This document shows positions 49,689 to 57,004 of a stretch of 62,936 nt of DNA, one piece after another. Origin of the DNA: an uncultured Bacteriovoracaceae bacterium. GTDB taxonomy: Bacteria > Bdellovibrionota > Bacteriovoracia > Bacteriovoracales > Bacteriovoracaceae. Each line of letters begins with the position of its first letter. Position 1 is the first letter of the stretch. The notes below the pieces were generated by a model that saw only the letters and a list, made by a program, of their open reading frames with translations, was not told the origin of the DNA and searched no databases. The translations under genes were made by a program, and so were the position numbers. The DNA lies in assembly GCA_937931205.1 (NCBI GenBank), contig CALHBF010000004.1, forward strand, positions 1-62,936, read 5' to 3'.

Positions 49689-52310
49689 TTACTTTAGATC
49701 AAACCAGTTTTCACCTGTTCCCATCTCGACTTTTAATGGGACAGATAGATTGACAGCATTCTCCATGTAAAAACGAACGAGCGTTTTCATTTCTTCCAAT
49801 TCACTTGGATCAACATCAAAAATCAATTCATCGTGAACCTGAAGAATCATTTTTGATTTTAAATTCTTCTCTTTCATCGCTTTTTGAATATTGATCATCG
49901 CAAGCTTAATAATATCAGCCGCTGTTCCCTGGATAGGTGAATTGATGGCAATTCGCTCTGCCATGGCCTTTACTTGACGATTTGTTGAGTGAATATTTGG
50001 CAATGTTCTTTTTCGTCCAAAAAGAGTTTCTGCAAATCCTGTCTGCTCAGCTGATTCTTTTAATGAATCCAGATAAGATTTCACGCGGCTAAATTTTTTG
50101 AAATAGTTTGTGATATATTTCTTCGCTTCACCTTGTGAAATACGAAGTGCTTGTGAAAGACCAAAACTTGTCTGTCCATACATCAGTCCAAAGTTAATGG
50201 CTTTAGCACCATTTCTCATGTCTTTGCTTACTTCACTAAGCGGTATATCAAAAACTTCTGCGGCAGTTTGTTTGTGAATATCTAAATCCTTCTTAAAGGC
50301 ATCCAACATCACTTCATCAGCAGAGAAGTGAGCAAGAAGTCTTAATTCCACTTGCGAGTAATCCGCTGAAAGTAGAGTTCGTCCTTGAGATGGAATAAAA
50401 CCTTTACGAAGTTTTCGACCATTTTCAGAGCGCACAGGGATGTTCTGCAAATTAGGATTATCACTCGATAATCTTCCTGTGGCCGCATTCGATGGCTGGA
50501 AGTGGGTGTGAATTTTACCTGTTTTCGGATGAATCATTGTCGGGAGTGACTTCACATAAGTACTCTGCAGTTTCTCCAACTCTCTGTATTTGAGAAGCAT
50601 TTCAGGAATAGGACTCAAATTCATTGATACCAATTCTGCTAAAACTTCAGCATCTGTAGAATAACCAGTTTTAGTTTTTCTAATAACAGGAAGACCTAGT
50701 TTTTCAAACAATAACTCTCCTACTTGCTTAGGAGAGCGAAGATTGATTTTATCTCCACAAATTTTTACTACTTCTGCTTCGATGTAATCTAACTCTTTCG
50801 CAAATTCTGTTTCTAACTGCTTGTAGAAAGGAACATTAAGGAAAACTCCTTCACGCTCCATTTCCGCTAGTACCGAAATGAGCGGAATATCTAAATCAAA
50901 ATATGGTTTTGTTAATTGAAATTCATCGAGCTTGAAAGTAAGGACCGGATAAGCATCATTAAGAAGTGCAGCCACTTCTCCATAATATCCCATTTCTTCC
51001 TCTGAAATACCGAATAGATCACCTTGAGATTCATTTAAAGCAGGAACAGGTATTTCCAAAGTACTTTCAATTACAGTTGCCAGATCATGTCTTAAATCTG
51101 GATTTAACAAAAAGTGGGCCTGAGACAAATCAAAAATATGTCCACCAACTTTAAGGCCAAACTCTTCCATTTCTAAATGAATAGCCTTGGATTGGAAGGT
51201 AACAAGGTTCCCTTTAAACTGGGCCAATAAATCGAAAAATTGACGGCGATCAATTTGTGAGAAATCAAAATAATATGATTTCTCATCTGCAGCAACTCCT
51301 ACTCCTTTCCACAATTCAAACTGATCTAAGGCATCAGTTAGATGTGGATAAATCGCAAGCTGCTCCCCCTTAACAAGAATGCCCAGAAGTTCAAGAGTTC
51401 CTTTTTCAGATTTCTCTTTTTTCTTCTGCTCTACTTTTTCTTCTGTAATTTTTTCATCAACTCTAAATGCAGAAAGTTTAGTAATCCAGCTCTTAAATCC
51501 AAGTTCCGCAAGGTACTGCTCACACTCTTGGCTCATCTGTAACTGATAACGACAATCAGCAGGTGTTTTACCTAATTCGAGATCGGTAACAATCGTTGCA
51601 AGCTTGTATGAGATATGAGCGAGTTCTACATTCTCTTTTAATGCTGTTTGAGTTCTTTTATTTCGAACATTATCAGTATTCTGTAAAATGCTCTCTAAAT
51701 GACCAAACTCTTCAATAAGTCCTGATGCTCCCTTCGGTCCAATTCCCGGCACTCCAGGGATGTTATCTGAGGAGTCTCCGATAAGAGCAAGATAATCAAC
51801 GATAAACTCTGGATAAACACCCATCTTATCTTTAACATCTTCCCTCTCGTAAATTTTCTCTTTCATAGTATCGAGAATTTTCACAGGGCCATCTACAAAC
51901 TGCATAAGGTCTTTATCGCCAGAAGCAATCAGAATTTCTTCAAACTTATTGCCCCACTGCTTAGCAATTGAGCCAATAATGTCATCAGCTTCAAAGCCCG
52001 GCATTTTAATTTGGGCCAGACCCAGCTTATCAACCAAATCATCAATGAGATCAAACTGAGGTTTTAAATCATCAGGTGGTTCAGTTCTGTTGGCCTTATA
52101 ATCAACATACAAATCTTTTCGAAAAGATCCTTCTTTCGTATCACGGGCCACAAGTATATGAGTTGGATTGTGCTTCAAAATCATATTGTGAAGCATGGAA
52201 AGAACGCCATAAACAGCATTGACTGGAGTTCCATTGGGAGCGTTGAGCGGACGAATAGCGTAAAACGCCCGAAAGATAAAATTCGAGATATCAATAACAA
52301 TTAATTTCAT
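49689..52310 (-). CDS. polA: DNA polymerase I
   Basis: 873 residues. N-terminal 5'-nuclease (MKLIVIDISNFIFRAFYA; 'GDSSDNIPGVPGIGPKGA' helix-hairpin-helix, about 1-290), a middle domain (about 300-480), and the polymerase with motif A 'LLSADYSQVELRLLAHFS', motif B 'RNGAKAINFGLMYG' and motif C 'LQVHDELIFD'. The middle domain lacks the D-x-E exonuclease site ('YYFDFSQID' in its place), so proofreading is probably lost, as in Taq and Bacillus Pol I. Functions in Okazaki fragment processing and repair. Preceded by the RDD gene, 7 bases away. Confidence 0.96.
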   Translation of the reverse strand: MKLIVIDISNFIFRAFYAIRPLNAPNGTPVNAVYGVLSMLHNMILKHNPTHILVARDTKEGSFRKDLYVDYKANRTEPPDDLKPQFDLIDDLVDKLGLAQIKMPGFEADDIIGSIAKQWGNKFEEILIASGDKDLMQFVDGPVKILDTMKEKIYEREDVKDKMGVYPEFIVDYLALIGDSSDNIPGVPGIGPKGASGLIEEFGHLESILQNTDNVRNKRTQTALKENVELAHISYKLATIVTDLELGKTPADCRYQLQMSQECEQYLAELGFKSWITKLSAFRVDEKITEEKVEQKKKEKSEKGTLELLGILVKGEQLAIYPHLTDALDQFELWKGVGVAADEKSYYFDFSQIDRRQFFDLLAQFKGNLVTFQSKAIHLEMEEFGLKVGGHIFDLSQAHFLLNPDLRHDLATVIESTLEIPVPALNESQGDLFGISEEEMGYYGEVAALLNDAYPVLTFKLDEFQLTKPYFDLDIPLISVLAEMEREGVFLNVPFYKQLETEFAKELDYIEAEVVKICGDKINLRSPKQVGELLFEKLGLPVIRKTKTGYSTDAEVLAELVSMNLSPIPEMLLKYRELEKLQSTYVKSLPTMIHPKTGKIHTHFQPSNAATGRLSSDNPNLQNIPVRSENGRKLRKGFIPSQGRTLLSADYSQVELRLLAHFSADEVMLDAFKKDLDIHKQTAAEVFDIPLSEVSKDMRNGAKAINFGLMYGQTSFGLSQALRISQGEAKKYITNYFKKFSRVKSYLDSLKESAEQTGFAETLFGRKRTLPNIHSTNRQVKAMAERIAINSPIQGTAADIIKLAMINIQKAMKEKNLKSKMILQVHDELIFDVDPSELEEMKTLVRFYMENAVNLSVPLKVEMGTGENWFDLK

Positions 52311-52317
52311 ACATCAC

Positions 52318-52836
52318 CTATTGCATGGGAACGGGAGGACTATCAAACCATGGCCCTTTAGTCTTTCGCAAATCTAATCTCGTGCCATCATTAGCGATCA
52401 CCGTAGTGTCGGCCATGATGTCACCAATTCGATGCGGAGATTTTGACCAGAGAATGTAATACAACTCCATGAAGCTCATGGGAAGAGCAAAAACGCCGGA
52501 AAAGATCCATCCCCAGAAAGGGAAAATGAGGAAAAAGATAGGAACGGTAAAAGGTAAGTTCCTAATGAAAGATTGCCAAAGAGAGCAAGGAGAACCGTCA
52601 ATCAAGGAAACGACTCCAAATCCCATAATTCTCTTTCCGATAGACTGGCCATCATAGAGAGAATCCGAGACACAAAGATAGATAGTTCCTAAAATTAGCC
52701 CCATAGGATAGTAAAAATATCCGCCAGCAAGCACCAGACCTAAGTCTATGGACTTTGCTATAACTCTAAACATTCTGGCCCGGTTCATGGGACCTTGCAT
52801 AAGGGACTTCAATTTCATCCCCATATTGTAGCCCAA
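52318..52836 (-). CDS. RDD-family membrane protein
   Basis: 172 residues with three to four hydrophobic segments. 'RVIAKSIDLGLVLAGGYFYYP' carries the Arg/Asp pair for which the family is named, followed by 'GQSIGKRIMGFGVV' and 'WSKSPHRIGDIMADTTVI'. Function of RDD proteins varies (Na/H exchange or unknown). Co-transcribed with polA (7-base gap). The exact start is uncertain: ATGs at 52836, 52824 and 52818 are all in frame. Confidence 0.85.
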   Translation of the reverse strand: MGYNMGMKLKSLMQGPMNRARMFRVIAKSIDLGLVLAGGYFYYPMGLILGTIYLCVSDSLYDGQSIGKRIMGFGVVSLIDGSPCSLWQSFIRNLPFTVPIFFLIFPFWGWIFSGVFALPMSFMELYYILWSKSPHRIGDIMADTTVIANDGTRLDLRKTKGPWFDSPPVPMQ

Positions 52837-52902
52837 AAAATATATGCCGAAAGGACTTTTACATTAATCCAGACTTTCCTAATCGGGCTTTTCCCCCTAA
52901 AC

Positions 52903-52931
52903 TTGTTGAAGTCTTGAGTTTGAGCTAAAAT
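52903..52931 (+). promoter_or_regulatory. Probable sigma-70 promoter of trxA
   Basis: TTGTTG (52903-52908), a 17-base spacer, TAAAAT (52926-52931). AAGGAG precedes the ATG at 52956. Reads as a housekeeping promoter; not tested. Confidence 0.5.
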
Positions 52932-52955
52932 GAAAATCTATTTTAAGGAGCTATT

Positions 52956-53279
52956 ATGGGCAATATCACAAATGTAACAAACGCAAATTGGAATCAAGAA
53001 GTAGATCAGGCAGATAAGCTGGTTGTGGTTGATTTTTGGGCCGAGTGGTGTGGACCATGTAAAGCTCTAGCCCCTGTGCTAGATGAAGTTGCTACAGAAG
53101 TAAGCGGTAAAGCAAATATCGTAAAAGTTAACGTTGATCAGGCAAGTGATCTCGCTGCAAAATTCGGTATCCGTGGTATCCCTACTCTTCTTTTCTTCAA
53201 AAATGGTGAAGTTAAGAACACATTAGTTGGAAACCAATCTAAAGCTGAAATTCTTAAACACATCAACTCTCTAGCTTAA
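52956..53279 (+). CDS. trxA: Thioredoxin
   Basis: 107 residues, the length of E. coli thioredoxin 1. Active site 'WAEWCGPCKALAP' (Cys32, Cys35), cis-proline loop 'GIRGIPTLLFFKNGE'. No signal peptide, so cytoplasmic. Reduces ribonucleotide reductase, MsrB and other substrates. AAGGAG lies 8 bases upstream. A terminator follows 12 bases after the stop. Confidence 0.97.
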   Translation: MGNITNVTNANWNQEVDQADKLVVVDFWAEWCGPCKALAPVLDEVATEVSGKANIVKVNVDQASDLAAKFGIRGIPTLLFFKNGEVKNTLVGNQSKAEILKHINSLA

Positions 53280-53290
53280 ATTTTGAAAGG

Positions 53291-53316
53291 AAAGGGCCTC
53301 ACATGAGGCCCTTTTT
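53291..53316 (+). terminator. Intrinsic terminator between trxA and gmhA, overlapping the gmhA ribosome site
   Basis: AAAGGGCCTC and GAGGCCCTTT form a perfect 10-base stem with an ACAT loop, followed by TT and AT-rich sequence. It ends 5 bases before ATG 53321 of gmhA. The only Shine-Dalgarno-like sequence of gmhA (GAGG, 53305-53308) lies in its 3' arm. It therefore ends trxA transcription and would also hide the gmhA start signal. Confidence 0.85.
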
Positions 53317-53320
53317 ATAT

Positions 53321-53902
53321 ATGAACTACATTCAAAACTCTCTCAATCTCGCTCAAGAAACACTTAATCAATTTGTGGCCGATGAAAAAAACGTAAAACT
53401 CATCGAGCAGGCCATCACCACTTTTGTTGAAAGCTATAAACAAAACGGTCGAGTATTTAGCTGCGGTAACGGAGGATCGATGTGCGATTCTCTTCACTTC
53501 GCTGAAGAACTTACGGGCCGTTATCGCAAGGATAGAAAACCACTTCCTGCGACGGGGATTTCAGAAGCAGGACACATTACTTGTATTGCTAATGATTTTG
53601 GCTTCGATCATATTTTTTCTCGTTTTATCGATGCTTGGGGACAAAAAGGCGATGTTCTTTTGGCCATTTCTACTAGTGGAAATTCTGCCAACGTTATCAA
53701 AGCAGTAGAAGTAGCTCGAGAGAGAGGGATGAAAGTAGTCGGTCTTTTAGGTAAAGACGGCGGAAAACTTAAATCAATGGTGGATGTTCCCATTATCGTT
53801 GATTGCCCAATCACTGATAGAATCCAAGAGATTCATATCAAATGCATTCACATCTTTATTGAAGGAATTGAGCGCGCTCTTTTTCCAGAAAACTATCTCT
53901 AG
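53321..53902 (+). CDS. gmhA: Phosphoheptose isomerase (sedoheptulose-7-phosphate isomerase)
   Basis: 193 residues from ATG 53321; the upstream ATG 53303 lies in the terminator loop and is rejected. SIS-domain blocks 'VFSCGNGGSMCDSLHFAEELTGRY', 'ALLAISTSGNS'-type 'LAISTSGNSANVIKAVEVA' and 'IQEIHIKCIHIFIEGIE' match GmhA. First step of the ADP-heptose pathway for the lipopolysaccharide inner core. Length typical. No free promoter is visible between the trxA terminator and the gene, so expression may depend on read-through. Confidence 0.95.
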   Translation: MNYIQNSLNLAQETLNQFVADEKNVKLIEQAITTFVESYKQNGRVFSCGNGGSMCDSLHFAEELTGRYRKDRKPLPATGISEAGHITCIANDFGFDHIFSRFIDAWGQKGDVLLAISTSGNSANVIKAVEVARERGMKVVGLLGKDGGKLKSMVDVPIIVDCPITDRIQEIHIKCIHIFIEGIERALFPENYL

Positions 53903-53911
53903 TAATTCGTT

Positions 53912-53932
53912 AGGGGCATTCTTTGCCCCTTT
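53912..53932 (+). terminator. Intrinsic terminator of gmhA
   Basis: AGGGGCA and TGCCCCT, perfect 7-base stem with loop TTCTT, then TTT. It begins 10 bases after the gmhA stop and separates it from the TolQ-type gene. Confidence 0.8.
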
Positions 53933-54030
53933 CACCTCTTCCCTCTATCTTCCCTTGAAAAATTGTTTTAACAAATAAAAATTGGGCTATAATAATCTAA
54001 AGCTTTATATTTCCATGGAAGGGGATGTTT

Positions 54031-54672
54031 ATGACATTTGTTCAAGATCTAATTCGTTTTATTGTTGAGGGTGGTATTTTCATGTACGTCATCCTTGCAG
54101 TATGGGCCTTCTCAGTTGCTGTTGCCCTAGAACGTTTCAAAAAATTATCATTCACGTTTGATGTTGATGGTCCTTCATTTATGAATGAACTTCAGCGCTA
54201 TATTCTTTCAAACGATATTCAAGGTGCGATCAGAATCTGTTCTGGTTCAAATGCGGCACTTCCAAAAGTTTTAAAGAGTGGTCTTAAGAGAGCTAATCAG
54301 TCTCCTGAGCAGATCCAAAACGCAATCGATGCAACTGCACTTGAAGTGATTCCTAAGGTTGAAAACAGACTTCCTTATCTTTCACTTGCAGCAAACCTTT
54401 CTACTCTTTTCGGTCTACTAGGAACGATTCAGGGTCTTATTCAGTCATTCTCGGCCGTATCTGCTGCTGACCCTGCTCAAAAAGCAGAAGTTCTAGCAAA
54501 AGGTATTGCAGTTGCGATGAACACAACTGCTCTTGGTCTTTTCTCAGCGATCACTATTATGATGGTTCACGCTTTCCTAGTAGCGAAGTCTGAAAAGATC
54601 ATCAACGAAGTAGATGAATTCTCAGTTAAGCTAATTGACCTTCTAGGAACAAAAAAAGCTTCTGACGAATAA
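54031..54672 (+). CDS. MotA/TolQ/ExbB-type proton channel protein
   Basis: 213 residues from ATG 54031, preferred because GGAAGGGG lies 6 bases upstream (an ATG at 54025 abuts it). Three membrane helices: 'GGIFMYVILAVWAFSVAVALERF', then after a cytoplasmic domain 'LPYLSLAANLSTLFGLLGTIQGLIQSF' and 'GIAVAMNTTALGLFSAITIMMVHAFLV'. The small-residue-rich helices 2 and 3 are those of the TolQ/ExbB family. It forms the stator pentamer with the two ExbD/TolR-type proteins encoded directly downstream. Confidence 0.93.
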   Translation: MTFVQDLIRFIVEGGIFMYVILAVWAFSVAVALERFKKLSFTFDVDGPSFMNELQRYILSNDIQGAIRICSGSNAALPKVLKSGLKRANQSPEQIQNAIDATALEVIPKVENRLPYLSLAANLSTLFGLLGTIQGLIQSFSAVSAADPAQKAEVLAKGIAVAMNTTALGLFSAITIMMVHAFLVAKSEKIINEVDEFSVKLIDLLGTKKASDE

Positions 54673-54681
54673 GGGTGACTT

Positions 54682-55212
54682 ATGATCCGCATTCCAAGCA
54701 CGAAAAAGCGTGCGAAGGCCGAAGAGAAATTGAACCTTACTCCTATTATGGATGCGGTTTTCATTTTCATTTTCTTCCTTCTCATGTCTGCATCGTTTTT
54801 AAAAATTTATGAGATTGCGAGTGATATTCCTATTATCTCTGATCAGGAACCTCCTAAGGATAAGAAGGACCCTCTCGCTCTAACTCTTACTGCTGAAACG
54901 AATAAACTCGTTTTCTCTCGTGGAGTTCCTTCGCGCGCTTTTAAAACTTTTAATCGCGCTCAAGGCGGAGAATTTAACTTTGAAGAGATTCACCAGTTTC
55001 TCGTTGATGTTAAGAAGGGCCATGTTGATGAAGACACCATTATTTTCGAACCTTCAGGGGACCTAACCTACGAAGAGATCGTTAATATTATGGATGCAGT
55101 GAGAATGTTAAATAGAACAGATGATGCGATCTATAAGAAGAACAAAGATGGCATCGATGAGAAAGTAAAAGATCTTTTCTCGAAGATCATTTTCTCGAAC
55201 CTCATGAGTTAA
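54682..55212 (+). CDS. ExbD/TolR-type stator protein 1
   Basis: 176 residues. 'EKLNLTPIMDAVFIFIFFLLMSASF' contains the proton-carrying Asp24 in a single membrane helix, preceded by the conserved L-x-P. The periplasmic C-terminal domain (about 60-170) has 'GEFNFEEIHQFLVDVKKG' and 'DLTYEEIVNIMDAV', the ExbD/TolR fold. Starts 9 bases after the TolQ-type gene. Works with it to harness the proton gradient. Confidence 0.93.
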   Translation: MIRIPSTKKRAKAEEKLNLTPIMDAVFIFIFFLLMSASFLKIYEIASDIPIISDQEPPKDKKDPLALTLTAETNKLVFSRGVPSRAFKTFNRAQGGEFNFEEIHQFLVDVKKGHVDEDTIIFEPSGDLTYEEIVNIMDAVRMLNRTDDAIYKKNKDGIDEKVKDLFSKIIFSNLMS

Positions 55213-55221
55213 GGGATTATT

Positions 55222-55740
55222 ATGTCTAGAGCTAGATCAATGAGAGTTCGTAGAGGTAAAGGTAAGAAGAATGCCTTTGATGTGGATATCACATCCCTTC
55301 TCGACATTCTAACTATTCTTCTCGTATTCCTTCTTCAAAGTTACAACTCTTCAGGAGTTGTTATTAATGTTCCCAAAGAGATCAGTCTACCTATCTCTAG
55401 ATCGGAATCATTAAATAACTTCGGTGTGAACGTACAAGTATCAAAATCTCAAATTTGGGTGAATGATACTGAGATTATTAATACTGATGATCCTGAAAAA
55501 GCTCAGAAGTTTGATGAAGGTGGAAGAAGAATTGTTCCTCTCTTCAACGAAATGGTAAAATTAAAAGAAACTGTAAAACAGGCAGAAAAGCTATCTCCTG
55601 ACGTTAAAAAATTCTCAGGGGTAGTTAACCTAGTTTTCGATAAAACGCTCAAATACAACTATCTGAAGCGTGTGATGTACACATGTGCAGCTGCCGGCTA
55701 CAAAGAATTCAAATTCGTAGTAATGAGCGAAGGCAACTAA
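55222..55740 (+). CDS. ExbD/TolR-type stator protein 2
   Basis: 172 residues. Basic N-terminus (RRGKGKKNAFDVDITS), helix 'LLDILTILLVFLL' with Asp28, then periplasmic domain ending 'YNYLKRVMYTCAAAGYKEFKFVVMSEG'. Second ExbD paralogue, 9 bases after the first. A TolQ-TolR-TolR set of this kind also powers gliding (AglR-AglQ-AglS) in Myxococcus and occurs repeatedly in Bdellovibrio; which process this one drives cannot be told from sequence. The palindromic terminator follows. Confidence 0.92.
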   Translation: MSRARSMRVRRGKGKKNAFDVDITSLLDILTILLVFLLQSYNSSGVVINVPKEISLPISRSESLNNFGVNVQVSKSQIWVNDTEIINTDDPEKAQKFDEGGRRIVPLFNEMVKLKETVKQAEKLSPDVKKFSGVVNLVFDKTLKYNYLKRVMYTCAAAGYKEFKFVVMSEGN

Positions 55741-55762
55741 CCTCCCCTCTTCCAAAAAATCC

Positions 55763-55795
55763 AAGGCCAAAAGGTATGCCGTACCTTTTGGCCTT
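55763..55795. terminator. Dispersed palindrome with T tracts on both sides, bidirectional terminator
   Basis: Outer arms AAGGCCAAAAGGTA and TACCTTTTGGCCTT around TGCCG, followed by TTTTTT on the plus strand; on the other strand a run of AAAAAAT gives a U-rich tail. It lies between the convergent stator and BspA-like genes (58-base gap). The clearest terminator form of the repeat. Confidence 0.85.
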
Positions 55796-55798
55796 TTT

Positions 55799-57004
55799 TT
55801 ATGGTGGACAAGTTCCCCAGATCGGTTGCGGAAGGGTCCATCCCGGAGTAAAGGATCTAAAATTTGTGGGTTCAGTGGCCATGGAGGAAACGCACCATGA
55901 ACTTAAATTTTGGTTAAAGGCTTCAGCTCGATAAAACATCATTGTCATATCAGTAGCACTAGTGGTCCTCCAAGAACTGATATTCTGGTTAAAAGATCTC
56001 GCATAATTGAATGTGTATTTCATATCAATCACTTTAGATACATCCCAAGAACTAATATTCTGATTAAAATTGACAGCATCTTGAAACATCCAAGTCATCA
56101 GGGTTACTTTGGAAGTATTCCAAGAACTGATATCTTGGTTAAAGGCCGCAGCACCATTAAACATACCTGCCATGTTTGTTACATTAGAGGTTATCCAATT
56201 ATTCAATGGTTTATTAAATGACGAAGCCCCACTAAACGCTGAACTCATATTCGTTACATTAGAAGTAACCCAAGAGTTGATATCCCCATTAAAGGCAGTA
56301 GCACCATAAAAAATGACGCTCATATTGGTTACATTAGTCGTATTCCAGTTCAGCGGTTGATTAAAAGAGGTTGCTCCAAAAAACATGTAGCTGATATTGG
56401 TGGCACTCGTAGTATCCCAATTCAACGGTTGATTGAAAGAGGTTGCATACTGGAATGCTCCCGTCATATTTACTACTTTCGAAGTATTCCAATTGAGAGT
56501 CACATTTAAAGCATAAGCCCTGTTGAAAACAAGACTTATATCAGTAACATTATTTAAATCAGGGCTATCTGAAGCTGAGATATTTAAGTTTTCACAACCT
56601 GAAAAAGCATTCGCCATCGATGTATATTTATTGCTTCCCCATTGAGAAATATCTAAAATTTTTAACCGATCACCTGAATTGTTAAAATAAATTCTTTGAA
56701 AACTTCCAAGAAATTGAACTGTCTTAACACCATCGGTTGCATAAGTGTGAGTTGCATCCGTATCATTCCATGAAGTGATTAGTGATTGAGTTCCATCTCC
56801 CCAATCAACTCGAAAATTGTAATTTGATCCAGCGACTAAAGGCAATCTAATCTGATTTGCGGCAGATGAGCTACCATCAGTATTTCGAGTATCCCAAGTC
56901 ATAATCATCGGAATATGTTTTTGCCTGACGAAACCATTCGCAGCGTGAGCGAGACCAGAGATCGAAAATAAAAACAAAAGAAAAACAGAATTAAAACTCA
57001 ACAT
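55799..57004 (-). CDS. BspA-like repeat surface protein
   Basis: 401 residues from ATG 57004 (GGA upstream), giving a signal peptide (MLSFNSVFLLFLFSISGLAHA). After a beta-rich N-terminal part ('YNFRVDWGDGTQSLITSW', a PKD-like 'DWGDGT' motif) come about eight repeats of about 24-25 residues of the type 'SSWNTSKVTLMTWMFQDAVNFNQNI', which is the DUF285/BspA repeat pattern. The C-terminus is 'WCVSSMATEPTNF...PIWGTCPP'. Such proteins adhere to surfaces. The gene overlaps the fibre gene by 14 bases and is its downstream partner. Confidence 0.88.
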   Translation of the reverse strand: MLSFNSVFLLFLFSISGLAHAANGFVRQKHIPMIMTWDTRNTDGSSSAANQIRLPLVAGSNYNFRVDWGDGTQSLITSWNDTDATHTYATDGVKTVQFLGSFQRIYFNNSGDRLKILDISQWGSNKYTSMANAFSGCENLNISASDSPDLNNVTDISLVFNRAYALNVTLNWNTSKVVNMTGAFQYATSFNQPLNWDTTSATNISYMFFGATSFNQPLNWNTTNVTNMSVIFYGATAFNGDINSWVTSNVTNMSSAFSGASSFNKPLNNWITSNVTNMAGMFNGAAAFNQDISSWNTSKVTLMTWMFQDAVNFNQNISSWDVSKVIDMKYTFNYARSFNQNISSWRTTSATDMTMMFYRAEAFNQNLSSWCVSSMATEPTNFRSFTPGWTLPQPIWGTCPP

